The position numbers were made by a program, and so were the translations under genes. 64,000 nucleotides of DNA from Marivirga arenosa (lineage in GTDB: Bacteria > Bacteroidota > Bacteroidia > Cytophagales > Cyclobacteriaceae), in the NCBI RefSeq assembly GCF_030503875.2, contig NZ_CP129968.2, positions 248,001 through 312,000 of the forward strand, written 5' to 3'. The stretch's first letter is position 1. Each line of letters opens with the position of its first letter. Positions 44,504-53,353 of this stretch are shown here, piece by piece. The notes below the pieces were generated by a model, which did not search any database, was not told the origin of the DNA, and was given only the letters and a program-made list of their open reading frames with translations.

Positions 44504-45247
44504 ATGCGATACTTTTTTACAATAGCATATAAAGGAACTAATTACCATGGGTGGCAAAAGCAACCTAACGCAATGGGTGTGCAGCAAAAAGTGGAAGAAG
44601 TTTTTTCCAAAATATTAAATAAAGAATCTGAAATAGTTGGTAGCGGTAGAACCGATAGTGGTGTACATGCTACTGATCAAATTTTTCATTTTGACTTTGA
44701 GGAAAATATAGCGGCTGACCAATTGCTATATAAAGCCAACAAAATGCTTCCTAAAGACGTAGCCTTAATGGATGTTAGAGCTGTAAAACCAGAAGCTCAT
44801 GCTCGTTTTGATGCTGAAAGTAGGGCATATGAATATCATATTACGAGACACAAAAATCCATTTGCAATAGATCAAACTTATCATTTTGTTCATCCTTTAG
44901 ATTTAGATAAGATGAATGAAGCGGCAAAACTTTTATTACAGCATCAGGATTTTGAAAGTTTTAGCAAGGTGAAAACAGATGTTTTTACTTTTAACTGTGA
45001 TATATTTGAAGCTTTCTGGAAACAAGAGGTTGACTCTTTGGTTTTTCATATCAAAGCTAATCGGTTTCTGAGAGGAATGGTGAGGGCAATAGTGGGAACA
45101 CTGTTGGATGTGGGCGAAGGTAAAATTGATATTGATAGATTTAATCAAATTATAGAATCAAAAGACAGAAAAGCAGCAGGTAGAGCAGTGCCTCCACATG
45201 GATTGTATTTAACTAAAGTTTTATACCCAAATAATATATATTTATAA
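44504..45247 (+). CDS. truA: tRNA pseudouridine(38-40) synthase TruA
   Basis: A 247-residue enzyme that converts uridines 38-40 of the tRNA anticodon stem to pseudouridine. Catalytic Asp51 lies in GSGRTDSGVHA. Other family segments are YHGWQKQP, AHARFDAESRAYEYHI, and FLRGMVRAIVGTLLDVGEGK. Length is normal for the family. The ABC exporter gene begins 9 bp downstream, so the two are probably co-transcribed. Confidence 0.96.
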   Translation: MRYFFTIAYKGTNYHGWQKQPNAMGVQQKVEEVFSKILNKESEIVGSGRTDSGVHATDQIFHFDFEENIAADQLLYKANKMLPKDVALMDVRAVKPEAHARFDAESRAYEYHITRHKNPFAIDQTYHFVHPLDLDKMNEAAKLLLQHQDFESFSKVKTDVFTFNCDIFEAFWKQEVDSLVFHIKANRFLRGMVRAIVGTLLDVGEGKIDIDRFNQIIESKDRKAAGRAVPPHGLYLTKVLYPNNIYL

Positions 45248-45256
45248 AAGCGAAAG

Positions 45257-47032
45257 GTGAAGCAGGATAATATTAAAAGCGGAAATATAATTGACACAAA
45301 TGTCTTAAGACGTTTATATAAATTTGTAAAACCCTACCAAGGGCGTTTCTATTTCTTGGTATTTCTTACCTTGGCACTAGCTATTTTAGCACCTGCAAGA
45401 CCCTTTGTGATCCAAAAAGCCATAGATAATCCTATAGCTCAAGGCGATTTTCAAGGCCTCATTAATATGACCATTATCTTAGTGAGTTTATTAGTGATGC
45501 AAGCTCTTGTTCAATACGGTCATACCTATTTATCTGGCTGGCTAGGTCAGTTCATAATCCGGGATATTAGAATAAAATTGTATCGGCACTTATTAAGTCT
45601 TCGCTTAAAATTCTTCGATAAAACTCCGATTGGAAGATTAGTGACTAGAAATGTATCAGATGTTGAAACTTTATCTGATGTATTCAGCCAAGGGCTTGCT
45701 GCCATGATTGGAGATGTACTACAAATATTATTCATTTTAGGGATGATGTTTGCCATGAGTTGGAAACTTACTTTGGTTTCATTGGCAACACTACCACTAC
45801 TTTTCATTAGTACTTATATTTTTAAAGAAAAAGTTAAAGTAGCCTTCAATGAAGTACGTAATGCAGTTTCTAATTTAAATTCCTTTGTGCAAGAGCACGT
45901 TACAGGCATGTCAATTGTACAAATATTTACTGCTGAAAAGCGTGAGTATGATGAATTCAAAAAGATAAATAATGAGCATAGAAAGGCCAATATAAGATCT
46001 GTATTATACTATTCTATTTATTTCCCAGTAGCGGAAGTTATCCAAGCAACTGGTATTGGCTTATTAGTGTGGTATGGAGCAAAAGGGGTAGTAAACGAAG
46101 CAGAAACGGGTATAACATTGGGTATGCTCATAGCCTTCATTCTATATATACAAATGTTCTTCAGACCGATAAGAATGATCGCAGATAGGTTTAATACTTT
46201 GCAAATGGGTATCGTAAGTTCATCTAGAATATTAAATCTATTAGATAATAAAGAGCATATTCCGAATAATGGAAACTATGCTCCAGAAAAAATTAATGGG
46301 AATATTTCTTTTGAGAATGTAGAGTTTGCTTACAACGAGGGAGAAACCGTTCTTAAAAATATTTCTTTTGATGTAAAAGAGGGAGAATCAGTAGCATTAG
46401 TAGGGGCCACAGGAGCGGGTAAATCTTCAGTGATAAATCTATTAAGTAGATTCTATGATATTCAAAAAGGTAAAATCACTTTAGATGAAACGGACCTTAA
46501 AGAATTTGATTTATATGCTCTTCGTCAGAATATTGGAGTGGTATTACAAGATGTTTTCTTATTTTCTGATACCATTCTATATAACATAACTTTAGGTAAT
46601 CCTGATATTAGTTTACAGCAAGTAAAAGATGCTGCTGAATTAGTAGGGGCAAGAAAGTTTATTGAAAGGTTACCTGGTGGGTATAATTATAATGTGATGG
46701 AAAGAGGAGCAACACTTTCTGTTGGTCAGCGTCAGCTAATCTCCTTTGTTCGTGCTATGGTGTATAATCCGAAAATCATTGTGCTGGATGAAGCTACCTC
46801 CTCAGTTGATACTGAAACCGAAGAAATGATTCAAAATGCAATTGAGAAAATGATGAAAGGTAGAACAAGTATTGTGATTGCTCACCGATTATCTACCATT
46901 CAAGAAGCAGATAAAATTATTGTTTTAGATAAAGGTGAAATTAAAGAAACTGGAACTCACCAGGAACTACTTGATAAAGGTGGATTCTATCATCAATTAC
47001 ATAATATGCAATACAAAGAAATGGCCTCTTGA
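45257..47032 (+). CDS. ABC transporter, fused membrane and ATPase domains (MsbA-like)
   Basis: A 591-residue half-transporter. Six membrane helices occupy about 35-320. The ATPase domain has Walker A GATGAGKSS (about 382-390), the signature LSVGQRQ, Walker B IIVLDEAT followed by SSVD, and the switch IAHRLST. It likely works as a homodimer exporting lipid or hydrophobic compounds, as in the MsbA/lipid A exporter group; substrate not determined. The start is GTG at 45257. Closely behind truA. Confidence 0.92.
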   Translation: MKQDNIKSGNIIDTNVLRRLYKFVKPYQGRFYFLVFLTLALAILAPARPFVIQKAIDNPIAQGDFQGLINMTIILVSLLVMQALVQYGHTYLSGWLGQFIIRDIRIKLYRHLLSLRLKFFDKTPIGRLVTRNVSDVETLSDVFSQGLAAMIGDVLQILFILGMMFAMSWKLTLVSLATLPLLFISTYIFKEKVKVAFNEVRNAVSNLNSFVQEHVTGMSIVQIFTAEKREYDEFKKINNEHRKANIRSVLYYSIYFPVAEVIQATGIGLLVWYGAKGVVNEAETGITLGMLIAFILYIQMFFRPIRMIADRFNTLQMGIVSSSRILNLLDNKEHIPNNGNYAPEKINGNISFENVEFAYNEGETVLKNISFDVKEGESVALVGATGAGKSSVINLLSRFYDIQKGKITLDETDLKEFDLYALRQNIGVVLQDVFLFSDTILYNITLGNPDISLQQVKDAAELVGARKFIERLPGGYNYNVMERGATLSVGQRQLISFVRAMVYNPKIIVLDEATSSVDTETEEMIQNAIEKMMKGRTSIVIAHRLSTIQEADKIIVLDKGEIKETGTHQELLDKGGFYHQLHNMQYKEMAS

Positions 47033-47485
47033 TTAGCCTTTCTTTTTATCTAAATCCTCATAATAATCGCGTTCCCTATAAGGATGCTCAATATTGAATG
47101 ATTTAATCAATATAGATTCAAAGCCTGGGCCTAGCCAGATTAAAACAATACCCGTTATTCCTAAAATTATTGACTCATTATATAGAGTATCCATGTTTTG
47201 AATCCAAAATAAAGCATGCAATACACTTGTCATGACTCTTAGAATTAGAGTCCAGTTTTTACGCCAGGTTATGATGATTAGGGTATTTTGTAAAATGATA
47301 AGAAGAGCAAATACTAATACATAATCATTAAAAAACCAATCTAAGAATAGATTTTCAAAAACAGTTCTTTTCGTTTCATCTCCAAGGAAAGGCTCAAATA
47401 AAAAGAGCAACTGATAAACTCCATAAAACAATAAAATTTGTGCTAGACTGATAGCCAAGCCTACAAAGATTCTCTTTTTGAGCAT
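47033..47485 (-). CDS. Four-helix membrane protein
   Basis: A 150-residue protein with about four membrane segments (10-30, 52-72, 76-98 and 107-124) and a charged C-terminal tail (YRERDYYEDLDKKKG). No family recognised. Its stop codon directly abuts the stop of the ABC transporter gene on the other strand. Function unknown. Confidence 0.75.
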   Translation of the reverse strand: MLKKRIFVGLAISLAQILLFYGVYQLLFLFEPFLGDETKRTVFENLFLDWFFNDYVLVFALLIILQNTLIIITWRKNWTLILRVMTSVLHALFWIQNMDTLYNESIILGITGIVLIWLGPGFESILIKSFNIEHPYRERDYYEDLDKKKG

Positions 47486-47625
47486 ATTGAGGTTACTTTT
47501 AATTAATTATAAGGTAAAAGATACAAAAAGGCTCTAAAAGCACAAAGAAAAGGTTTTATTGGATAGCGAACTTTCCATCACTCCTATCAAAAAACATAAT
47601 AAATATTAATACCGTTATAATTAAT

Positions 47626-47796
47626 ATGAAATCAGAAGAAAAAAATAAGAAACTAGAGAATAATAATTCAGACATTAAAAATAAGCAAAAGGAAAATAAA
47701 CAAGGCCCAAAAGAGGAGAATGAAAATCATGAAGAAAGAAATGGCGTGCTTCCTGAAGGTATGGATTTCAAAAAATTTATAGGTTGTGGCGGGTGA
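47626..47796 (+). CDS. 56-aa charged small protein ending GCGG
   Basis: A short ORF with ATG at 47626 and TGA at 47794-47796, encoding 56 residues. The first 40 are very rich in Lys, Glu and Asn and likely disordered (MKSEEKNKKLENNN). The tail reads VLPEGMDFKKFIGCGG, a contrasting, motif-like end with a single Cys in a Gly-Cys-Gly-Gly terminus. It is followed by a strong terminator, and an AT-rich upstream region could hold a promoter. I recall similar small proteins in Bacteroidota only vaguely. The GCGG tail may be a site for thiol or peptide modification, which is speculation. Confidence 0.6.
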   Translation: MKSEEKNKKLENNNSDIKNKQKENKQGPKEENENHEERNGVLPEGMDFKKFIGCGG

Positions 47797-47826
47797 CCAC
47801 TTCAATTTTAAATACTATAAAATAAA

Positions 47827-47855
47827 AAAGGCTTACTCGATATGAGTAAGCCTTT
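47827..47855. terminator. Bidirectional terminator
   Basis: A perfect 12-bp stem AAAGGCTTACTC (47827-47838) and GAGTAAGCCTTT (47844-47855) with a 5-nt loop, T-tract on one side and A-tract on the other. It serves the plus-strand 56-aa gene and the minus-strand gldJ. Confidence 0.88.
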
Positions 47856-47879
47856 CTTTTGTTATTAAACGAATATCAA

Positions 47880-49088
47880 TTATTTGTTTCCTCCTGCTCT
47901 AATCATAGCGCAACGGAAACCAATTGTTGCAGTTGATGAATCCTGCTCAATAAATCTTCTTGTACCTGGAGATAACCAATAAGCAACATCTGCCCAAGAA
48001 CCTCCTTTGTAAACTCTAATGTTGTCGTTGATTAATGAGTTGATAGTATTTGGATCATTAGCACCATTGTCGTAGTTAGACTGTGGATCTAAAGTACCAT
48101 CTCTTCTTACTGGATTTAAATCTTCAAAATCTTGGAATGATAATGGACGGTATAAATCCCATACCCATTCATTAACATTACCAGCCATATTGTAAAGACC
48201 GTAATCGTTTGGTGGATAGTTGTAAATATAATCTGTTACAAACGCTCCATCATTTAATTTACCGGCAATACCACCGTAGTCACCTCTACCTCTTTTAAAG
48301 TTGGCTAAGAAGTAACCCATTTCTTTTCCATAAGGATTTCTTAATGAGTGACCATCCCAAGGATAAATTCTTTTATAAAGTTGAACTTCATCAACCCATT
48401 GAGTACCAATTAATGCAGTAGCTGCGTATTCCCACTCAGCTTCTGTTGGTAATCTATAATCTGGTAAAACAACACCTGTTTCTAATGGAATTCTACCACC
48501 TGATTCCGCTGGGACTTCAATTCCCGCCTCTTCAGCTAATTTATAATTTACCATTACAGATCTCCATTTAGAGTATTCGGTTGCTTGCTCCCAACTAACT
48601 CCTACAACAGGGTGATATCTGAAACCAGGGTATCTTAAATAATGATCTACATAAGGATCGTTATAAGCTAATTTTTTAGCCCATACTGTAGTATCTGGTT
48701 TCACAGATTCATAATAATCTCTAGATGAATCTAATTTTACGTAGTGTAAGAACTCTAACCAGTGGATATTAGCAACCTCAGTTTCATCCATGTAGAATGA
48801 AGATACTGTTACTGTTCTTTCTATATTATCTCTTGAATGAAGAATATCCTCTTCAAATGAACCTAAAACTGTTCTACCTCCTTCGATGTAAACCAAGTTA
48901 GGTCCATCAGGTTGGCCACGGAATTCAGCTACCTGAAAGCCTTCTTCACTATTGTATTCCAAACCTGTTGTAGTACTTAACACCCCTGGACCTTTGGCGG
49001 TAGGGTTGTTACTGCCACCACATGCAGAAATAACGGCCACAGCCGCTGCAAGGACAGCATATTGAATTTTAAACACACACTTTTTCAT
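47880..49088 (-). CDS. gldJ: Gliding motility lipoprotein GldJ-like
   Basis: A 402-residue lipoprotein (signal ending AVISAC, Cys23) with an FGE-sulfatase (SUMF1-like) domain: LVYIEGGRTVLGS, SSFYMDETEVANIHWLEF, PVVGVSWEQATEYSKWRS, RLPTEAEWEYAA, YNMAGNVNEWVWD, KGGSW and GFRCAMIR. No catalytic role is expected in Gld homologues. The N-terminal TTGLEYN...GF...GQPDGPNLV region matches the GldJ pattern more than GldK. GldJ supports T9SS and gliding by stabilising GldK. No other gld genes lie nearby. Confidence 0.82.
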   Translation of the reverse strand: MKKCVFKIQYAVLAAAVAVISACGGSNNPTAKGPGVLSTTTGLEYNSEEGFQVAEFRGQPDGPNLVYIEGGRTVLGSFEEDILHSRDNIERTVTVSSFYMDETEVANIHWLEFLHYVKLDSSRDYYESVKPDTTVWAKKLAYNDPYVDHYLRYPGFRYHPVVGVSWEQATEYSKWRSVMVNYKLAEEAGIEVPAESGGRIPLETGVVLPDYRLPTEAEWEYAATALIGTQWVDEVQLYKRIYPWDGHSLRNPYGKEMGYFLANFKRGRGDYGGIAGKLNDGAFVTDYIYNYPPNDYGLYNMAGNVNEWVWDLYRPLSFQDFEDLNPVRRDGTLDPQSNYDNGANDPNTINSLINDNIRVYKGGSWADVAYWLSPGTRRFIEQDSSTATIGFRCAMIRAGGNK

Positions 49089-49293
49089 ATCCTGTTATTG
49101 TATTCGTTTAATAAACACTGTTTAATCACTTATATATCAATGCAATATATAAATAATTGGTAAATATAACTTTACCAAACACTAAATTCAACTATTAAAA
49201 TGAAATTTTAAAGTATTTTAGTACAAATTCGACCAATATGTAAGAATTTTAAATCAGTTGCAGTAAAACGTCTATCGGAAAGCCTTTATTGCT

Positions 49294-50316
49294 TTATGCA
49301 TCAGTCCATACCTTAGTACCTTCAGTACAATTTGTACAAATATCAATTTCACTTCTTGATTTTAAAAGTTTATTTCGGAAGCTTTGATAGGCTTTCCCAT
49401 TCCAGACATCCTCAAATTTCTCTTGATTTAAATTTCCTAATTGATGTTGTGCATCTTTATCGAAACAACATGGAACAACCCGCCCGTCCCAGGTTATTAC
49501 ACAGCTATGCCACATCTTCCAACACTGATTTAACAATTTATTTTTTATAGCATACAAACCATCTTTCATTTTTTTATAGCGGCTATATTTCGGATTATCA
49601 GGAATAAGCGGTGAGCCGTTTTTATAATCATAAATCTGCGCTGTTTTTAATTTGACCTCATCAACACCCAATTTATTTGCTAATTCATAAATTGCTGGAA
49701 TATCTTGTTCATTAGGCTTTACAACCAAAAACTGAAAAATAACGTGCGGAGTACTTGATTTTAATGTTTTCTTCCATTTCATCACGTTTTGTGTACCTTC
49801 TAATACTTTATCAAGTTTCCCACCAATTCTATATGATTCATACGTTTCCTGACTTGCTCCATCGATTGAAATAATTAACCGGTCCAAACCACTTTCCACG
49901 GTTTTCTTTGCGGTTTCATCATCTAAAAAATGGGCATTTGTTGAAGTAGCGGTATATATTTTATGCTTGGAAGCAATTTTTACGAGCTCCAAAAAATTCT
50001 TATTCACATAGGGCTCACCCTGAAAATAGAATAACATATAGATTAAATGATCTTTAAGCTGTGCAAGTATCTTTTCAAAAGCATCCGGCTTTAGCATACC
50101 CACTGGCCGAGTAAATGAGCGTAATCCACTTGGGCATTCCGGACACCTTAAATTGCATGAAGTAGTAGGTTCAATTGAAATTGAAATAGGCTTCCCTTTT
50201 ATATTAGCTTGTCTGGAATGTTTAGAAAGATGATAGCTACACCATAGCAGAAAAGCGTTTGTAGCTTTCCGAAATGTTATCTTTTTCAATAGATTAAGGC
50301 TATCTTTAAAATGCAT
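49294..50316 (-). CDS. Radical SAM/SPASM domain protein
   Basis: A 340-residue radical SAM enzyme with C54-x3-C58-x2-C61 (SCNLRCPECPSG), the GGE-like YFQGEPYVN, and LDRLIISIDGASQETYESYR. A SPASM region with auxiliary-cluster cysteines lies at about 270-330 (CWKMWHSCVITWDGRVVPCCFD, CTNC). SPASM proteins modify peptides or other substrates; no obvious peptide substrate gene is adjacent, although the 56-aa GCGG protein is only about 1.5 kb away. Substrate unknown. Confidence 0.9.
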   Translation of the reverse strand: MHFKDSLNLLKKITFRKATNAFLLWCSYHLSKHSRQANIKGKPISISIEPTTSCNLRCPECPSGLRSFTRPVGMLKPDAFEKILAQLKDHLIYMLFYFQGEPYVNKNFLELVKIASKHKIYTATSTNAHFLDDETAKKTVESGLDRLIISIDGASQETYESYRIGGKLDKVLEGTQNVMKWKKTLKSSTPHVIFQFLVVKPNEQDIPAIYELANKLGVDEVKLKTAQIYDYKNGSPLIPDNPKYSRYKKMKDGLYAIKNKLLNQCWKMWHSCVITWDGRVVPCCFDKDAQHQLGNLNQEKFEDVWNGKAYQSFRNKLLKSRSEIDICTNCTEGTKVWTDA

Positions 50317-50359
50317 TTCAATAATGTGTTAAAAGCAAAAACGAACTTAATAAAACTAG

Positions 50360-51010
50360 ATGAACTTTAAAGCAATCCTTCGAATAATTCCCTGGATAGT
50401 AGTATTGATTTTGTTAGTGTTTCTTTGGTTAAGAAGACTGGGTAATTACACAAGTCCCGAAAAAGTAAATACTGATTATACCTTAGTTCTTCAGCAGATT
50501 GAAAAATTAGGTAAGCTTGAATTAGTGAAATATAACTATAAAGAGGTAGTTGAAGTAGAAAACATAGCTAAAAGGTATCTGGATTTAGGTTACTTTTATA
50601 TTCCTGGAGGCCAAGACCAGAAAGCAATTTTAATTGCTCAAGGTGAGGCTGTGGCTTGTTTAGACCTCATGAAAATCAAAAAAGAAGATATATCGATTGA
50701 AAATGATACGTTAACAATATTATTGCCACAAACCGAAATCTGCTATTATAAAGTGAATTTGGAAAACAGTAAGTTTTATGATTTAAGAACAAGCAGAGAT
50801 GATAAAAAAGCGGCTGAATTTGTAGATCAAGTCTACGCAAAAGCGGAAAAACAAATAAAAATAGCTGCGCTGGAATCTGGAATATTAACAGATGCTAAAA
50901 ACATGAGCCATGATATTTTAAAGCCTTTCGTTGAAAATATTACTGGAATGCCTGTTCTATTAATCTATCCTGAGCAACCTAAATCAATACCTATCAGAAT
51001 TGAAAAATAG
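50360..51010 (+). CDS. DUF4230 domain protein
   Basis: A 216-residue protein with one N-terminal membrane helix (about 7-25) and a DUF4230 domain: LVLQQIEKLGKLELVKYNYKEVVEVE, then AILIAQGEAVACLDLMKIKKEDI and TLTILLPQTEICYYKVN. The bulk is on the extracytoplasmic side. Family function unknown. It is divergent from the radical SAM gene, 43 bp apart, so the two may share a promoter region. Confidence 0.88.
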   Translation: MNFKAILRIIPWIVVLILLVFLWLRRLGNYTSPEKVNTDYTLVLQQIEKLGKLELVKYNYKEVVEVENIAKRYLDLGYFYIPGGQDQKAILIAQGEAVACLDLMKIKKEDISIENDTLTILLPQTEICYYKVNLENSKFYDLRTSRDDKKAAEFVDQVYAKAEKQIKIAALESGILTDAKNMSHDILKPFVENITGMPVLLIYPEQPKSIPIRIEK

Positions 51011-51020
51011 GCCTATTGGG

Positions 51021-51054
51021 AAAAGGGCACTTAAACCAATTTAAGTCCCCTTTT
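51021..51054. terminator. Bidirectional terminator
   Basis: Stem AAAAGGGCACTTAAA (51021-51035) and TTTAAGTCCCCTTTT (51040-51054) with one mismatch and a 4-nt loop, flanked by T-tract. It separates the converging DUF4230 gene and AIM24-like gene. Confidence 0.85.
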
Positions 51055-51068
51055 TAATGCTTCATTCC

Positions 51069-51845
51069 TTATCTTTCGAGGAATTCCCCTAATAAGGAAC
51101 CACCTTCTTTTCTTGAATTTTTACTGTAAGGTGCAATAGCCTGAATTAACTTTCTTATAGGCATAGATTGTAACCAAACTTTACCAGTTCCTCTTAAAGT
51201 AGCCAGGAAAATACCTTCCCCTCCGAATAACATAGACTTTATTCCTCCACTTGCTTGAATGTCAAAATCCAAAGAAGATTCATAAGCTACTACACAGCCA
51301 GTATCTACTTTTAGTGTTTCATTATTTAATTGTTTTTCAATTACAGTTCCACCAGCGTGCACAAAAGCCTTTCCATTTCCTTGTAACTTTTGCATGATAA
51401 AACCTTCGCCTCCTAATAAGCCAGACCCTAATTTTCTATTTAAAGTAATTGAAACTTTAGTACCCATTGCAGCACATAAAAAACCATCCTTTTGAACTAT
51501 TACCTCATTATTGTAATGGTTTTTTAAATCCATTGCGATTACAGTACCAGGATATGGACCAGCAAAAGCCACATGGGCTTTACCTTGTCCTCTATGTGTA
51601 AAGTGAGTCATGAAGAGCGACTCACCGGTAAAAATCCTACTTCCAGCAGAAAGTAACTTACCCATAAAACCTTCATTAGGGTTGGAACCGTCCCCCATTT
51701 TGGTTTCAAACTGAATGTCATTGTCCATGTAAACCATGGCTCCGGCTTCAGCAATTACGGTTTCTTGAGGATCTAATTCTATTTCTACCAGCTGTACGCC
51801 ATCTCCTAAAATCTTATAATCTACTTCGTGTGATTGTGAATGCAT
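51069..51845 (-). CDS. AIM24 / TIGR00266 family protein
   Basis: A 258-residue protein matching the TIGR00266/AIM24 family: VELDPQETVIAEAGAMVYMDNDIQFETKMGDG at the start, repeated beta-hairpin elements (GTKVSITLNRKLGSGLLGGEGFIMQKLQGNGKAFVHAGG) and the C-terminal GTGKVWLQSMPI. These form tryptophan RNA-binding attenuator-like beta folds; function not established. It is 33 bp downstream of the PorP/OmpA gene on the same strand and may join that operon. Confidence 0.9.
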   Translation of the reverse strand: MHSQSHEVDYKILGDGVQLVEIELDPQETVIAEAGAMVYMDNDIQFETKMGDGSNPNEGFMGKLLSAGSRIFTGESLFMTHFTHRGQGKAHVAFAGPYPGTVIAMDLKNHYNNEVIVQKDGFLCAAMGTKVSITLNRKLGSGLLGGEGFIMQKLQGNGKAFVHAGGTVIEKQLNNETLKVDTGCVVAYESSLDFDIQASGGIKSMLFGGEGIFLATLRGTGKVWLQSMPIRKLIQAIAPYSKNSRKEGGSLLGEFLER

Positions 51846-51878
51846 AATTTTAAAGTTTAGATAGCTAAAATAATAAAT

Positions 51879-53348
51879 TTATTGATAAATTAATTGCATC
51901 TGCACTCTTCTATTTTTGGCACGACCTTCAGCTGTTTCATTACTTGAAATTGGTTCTGTTTCACCTTTTGAAACTAACCTAATTTTTCTTTTAGAAACTC
52001 CATTATTGAGTAAAATTAAGCCAATCATTTTTGCTCGCTCAAATGAAAGTTTCTTATTATACTCTTCTGTTCCGACATTATCAGTATGGCCGGTTATCAA
52101 TACTTTGACTCTATCACTTTGTTTAAGAAGCTCACTCATTTGATAAATATATTCTTCATCTTCTTCAGTTAGTTCTATGTCATCAAAATCGAATTTGAAT
52201 ACATAGGATAAGTCCTCAAATTCATGGGGTAAATAAGTTATGGTTCCTGCTTTGGTTTCTACTTTAATAGCATCTTCCTCTTCTTTTTCACTTTCTTTTG
52301 ATTCATTATCCTGAATTTCATTATCTATTGTGTTTTCTTTCTCTTCAGAAATCTTTTCTCTATTCCCATAGGTCAGCTTACTTTTCCTTTTTGGCCGTCT
52401 AAGCCTCTTTATAGAAAAAACGACCTCAAAAGTGCCATGATTACTAATATTATTTTTAAAGAAATTAATATCAAAAGCACCTCCTACAGAATAATTTTTT
52501 GAGTCATAAACAGCTCCTAGCATCAGGTTATTGGCTGTTGAATAACGGAGCATACTTTTAATAGATTCTGTTGCACTGTTACCCATTGAATACCTAATAG
52601 ATGGGCCTGTTATAATTTCAAATGAAGGGCCAGCATGCCTGAATAGCACATCTTGAGTTAAATGCCATTGATAGTTTTCAAAAATTGTAGCAGATCCTGT
52701 TAAAACATTAACAAATGGAAGTTTATTAACATTGCTTTCATTGAAAGAGTCTTCAGGCCTATTTAAATTTTGTAAAGAGTATCCTGCAGTGAATAATTTT
52801 TTGCCATATCTGTCAACTTTTTGCCAACTAAATCCAAAAGAAAAAGAAAAGTAATTTTTATTGATTATTCCAGAGCTTTCACCGCTAGGTAGATTAGAAT
52901 CAAAACCAAAGTATTCCACATATTGGCTTCCTGTTACCAATTGTTGTCGATTTAATGATTTTGATTGAAAACTAGAATTTAATCCAAAAGACAATTCATT
53001 TTTATCAATTAAAGGAACACTTATGGCATAAGAAACACTAGCTTGGTTCAGTTTATAAATATTGTTTCCTGTAGTTTGGTCATTCATTAAAGAAACTGAT
53101 ATTCCTGACCATCTTCTATCTTCATTAAAAAATGGCTGGTTCACTTCTGCATATGATGACATAAAGTTTACATCTTGAGAAGCCGATTGATTACGGAAAA
53201 TAAAAATTCCATTTTGATAATTATCAGTTGAGGCAAAAGCAGGATTTACTCGATTTGGAGCATAATCAAATAGAGAATGCATAAAGCTCTGACCAAACAA
53301 ATTGCCTGCTGTTATTCCTAAACATAATGTGATAATAACTTTTCGCAT
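51879..53348 (-). CDS. PorP/SprF-like membrane protein fused to OmpA domain
   Basis: A 489-residue protein. Signal peptide (about 1-19); residues 20-310 resemble the PorP/SprF type IX secretion membrane protein family (FMHSLFDYAPNRVNPAFASTDNYQNGIFIFRNQ). A highly charged linker (about 318-360) follows. The OmpA-like peptidoglycan-binding domain covers about 378-489 (VLITGHTDNVGTEEYNKKLSFERAKMI, GRAKNRRVQM). The outer-membrane barrel is thereby anchored to peptidoglycan. It is 5 bp downstream of a T9SS type B protein, a pairing seen for SprF and SprB-like cargo. Confidence 0.88.
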   Translation of the reverse strand: MRKVIITLCLGITAGNLFGQSFMHSLFDYAPNRVNPAFASTDNYQNGIFIFRNQSASQDVNFMSSYAEVNQPFFNEDRRWSGISVSLMNDQTTGNNIYKLNQASVSYAISVPLIDKNELSFGLNSSFQSKSLNRQQLVTGSQYVEYFGFDSNLPSGESSGIINKNYFSFSFGFSWQKVDRYGKKLFTAGYSLQNLNRPEDSFNESNVNKLPFVNVLTGSATIFENYQWHLTQDVLFRHAGPSFEIITGPSIRYSMGNSATESIKSMLRYSTANNLMLGAVYDSKNYSVGGAFDINFFKNNISNHGTFEVVFSIKRLRRPKRKSKLTYGNREKISEEKENTIDNEIQDNESKESEKEEEDAIKVETKAGTITYLPHEFEDLSYVFKFDFDDIELTEEDEEYIYQMSELLKQSDRVKVLITGHTDNVGTEEYNKKLSFERAKMIGLILLNNGVSKRKIRLVSKGETEPISSNETAEGRAKNRRVQMQLIYQ

Positions 53349-53353
53349 GACAA

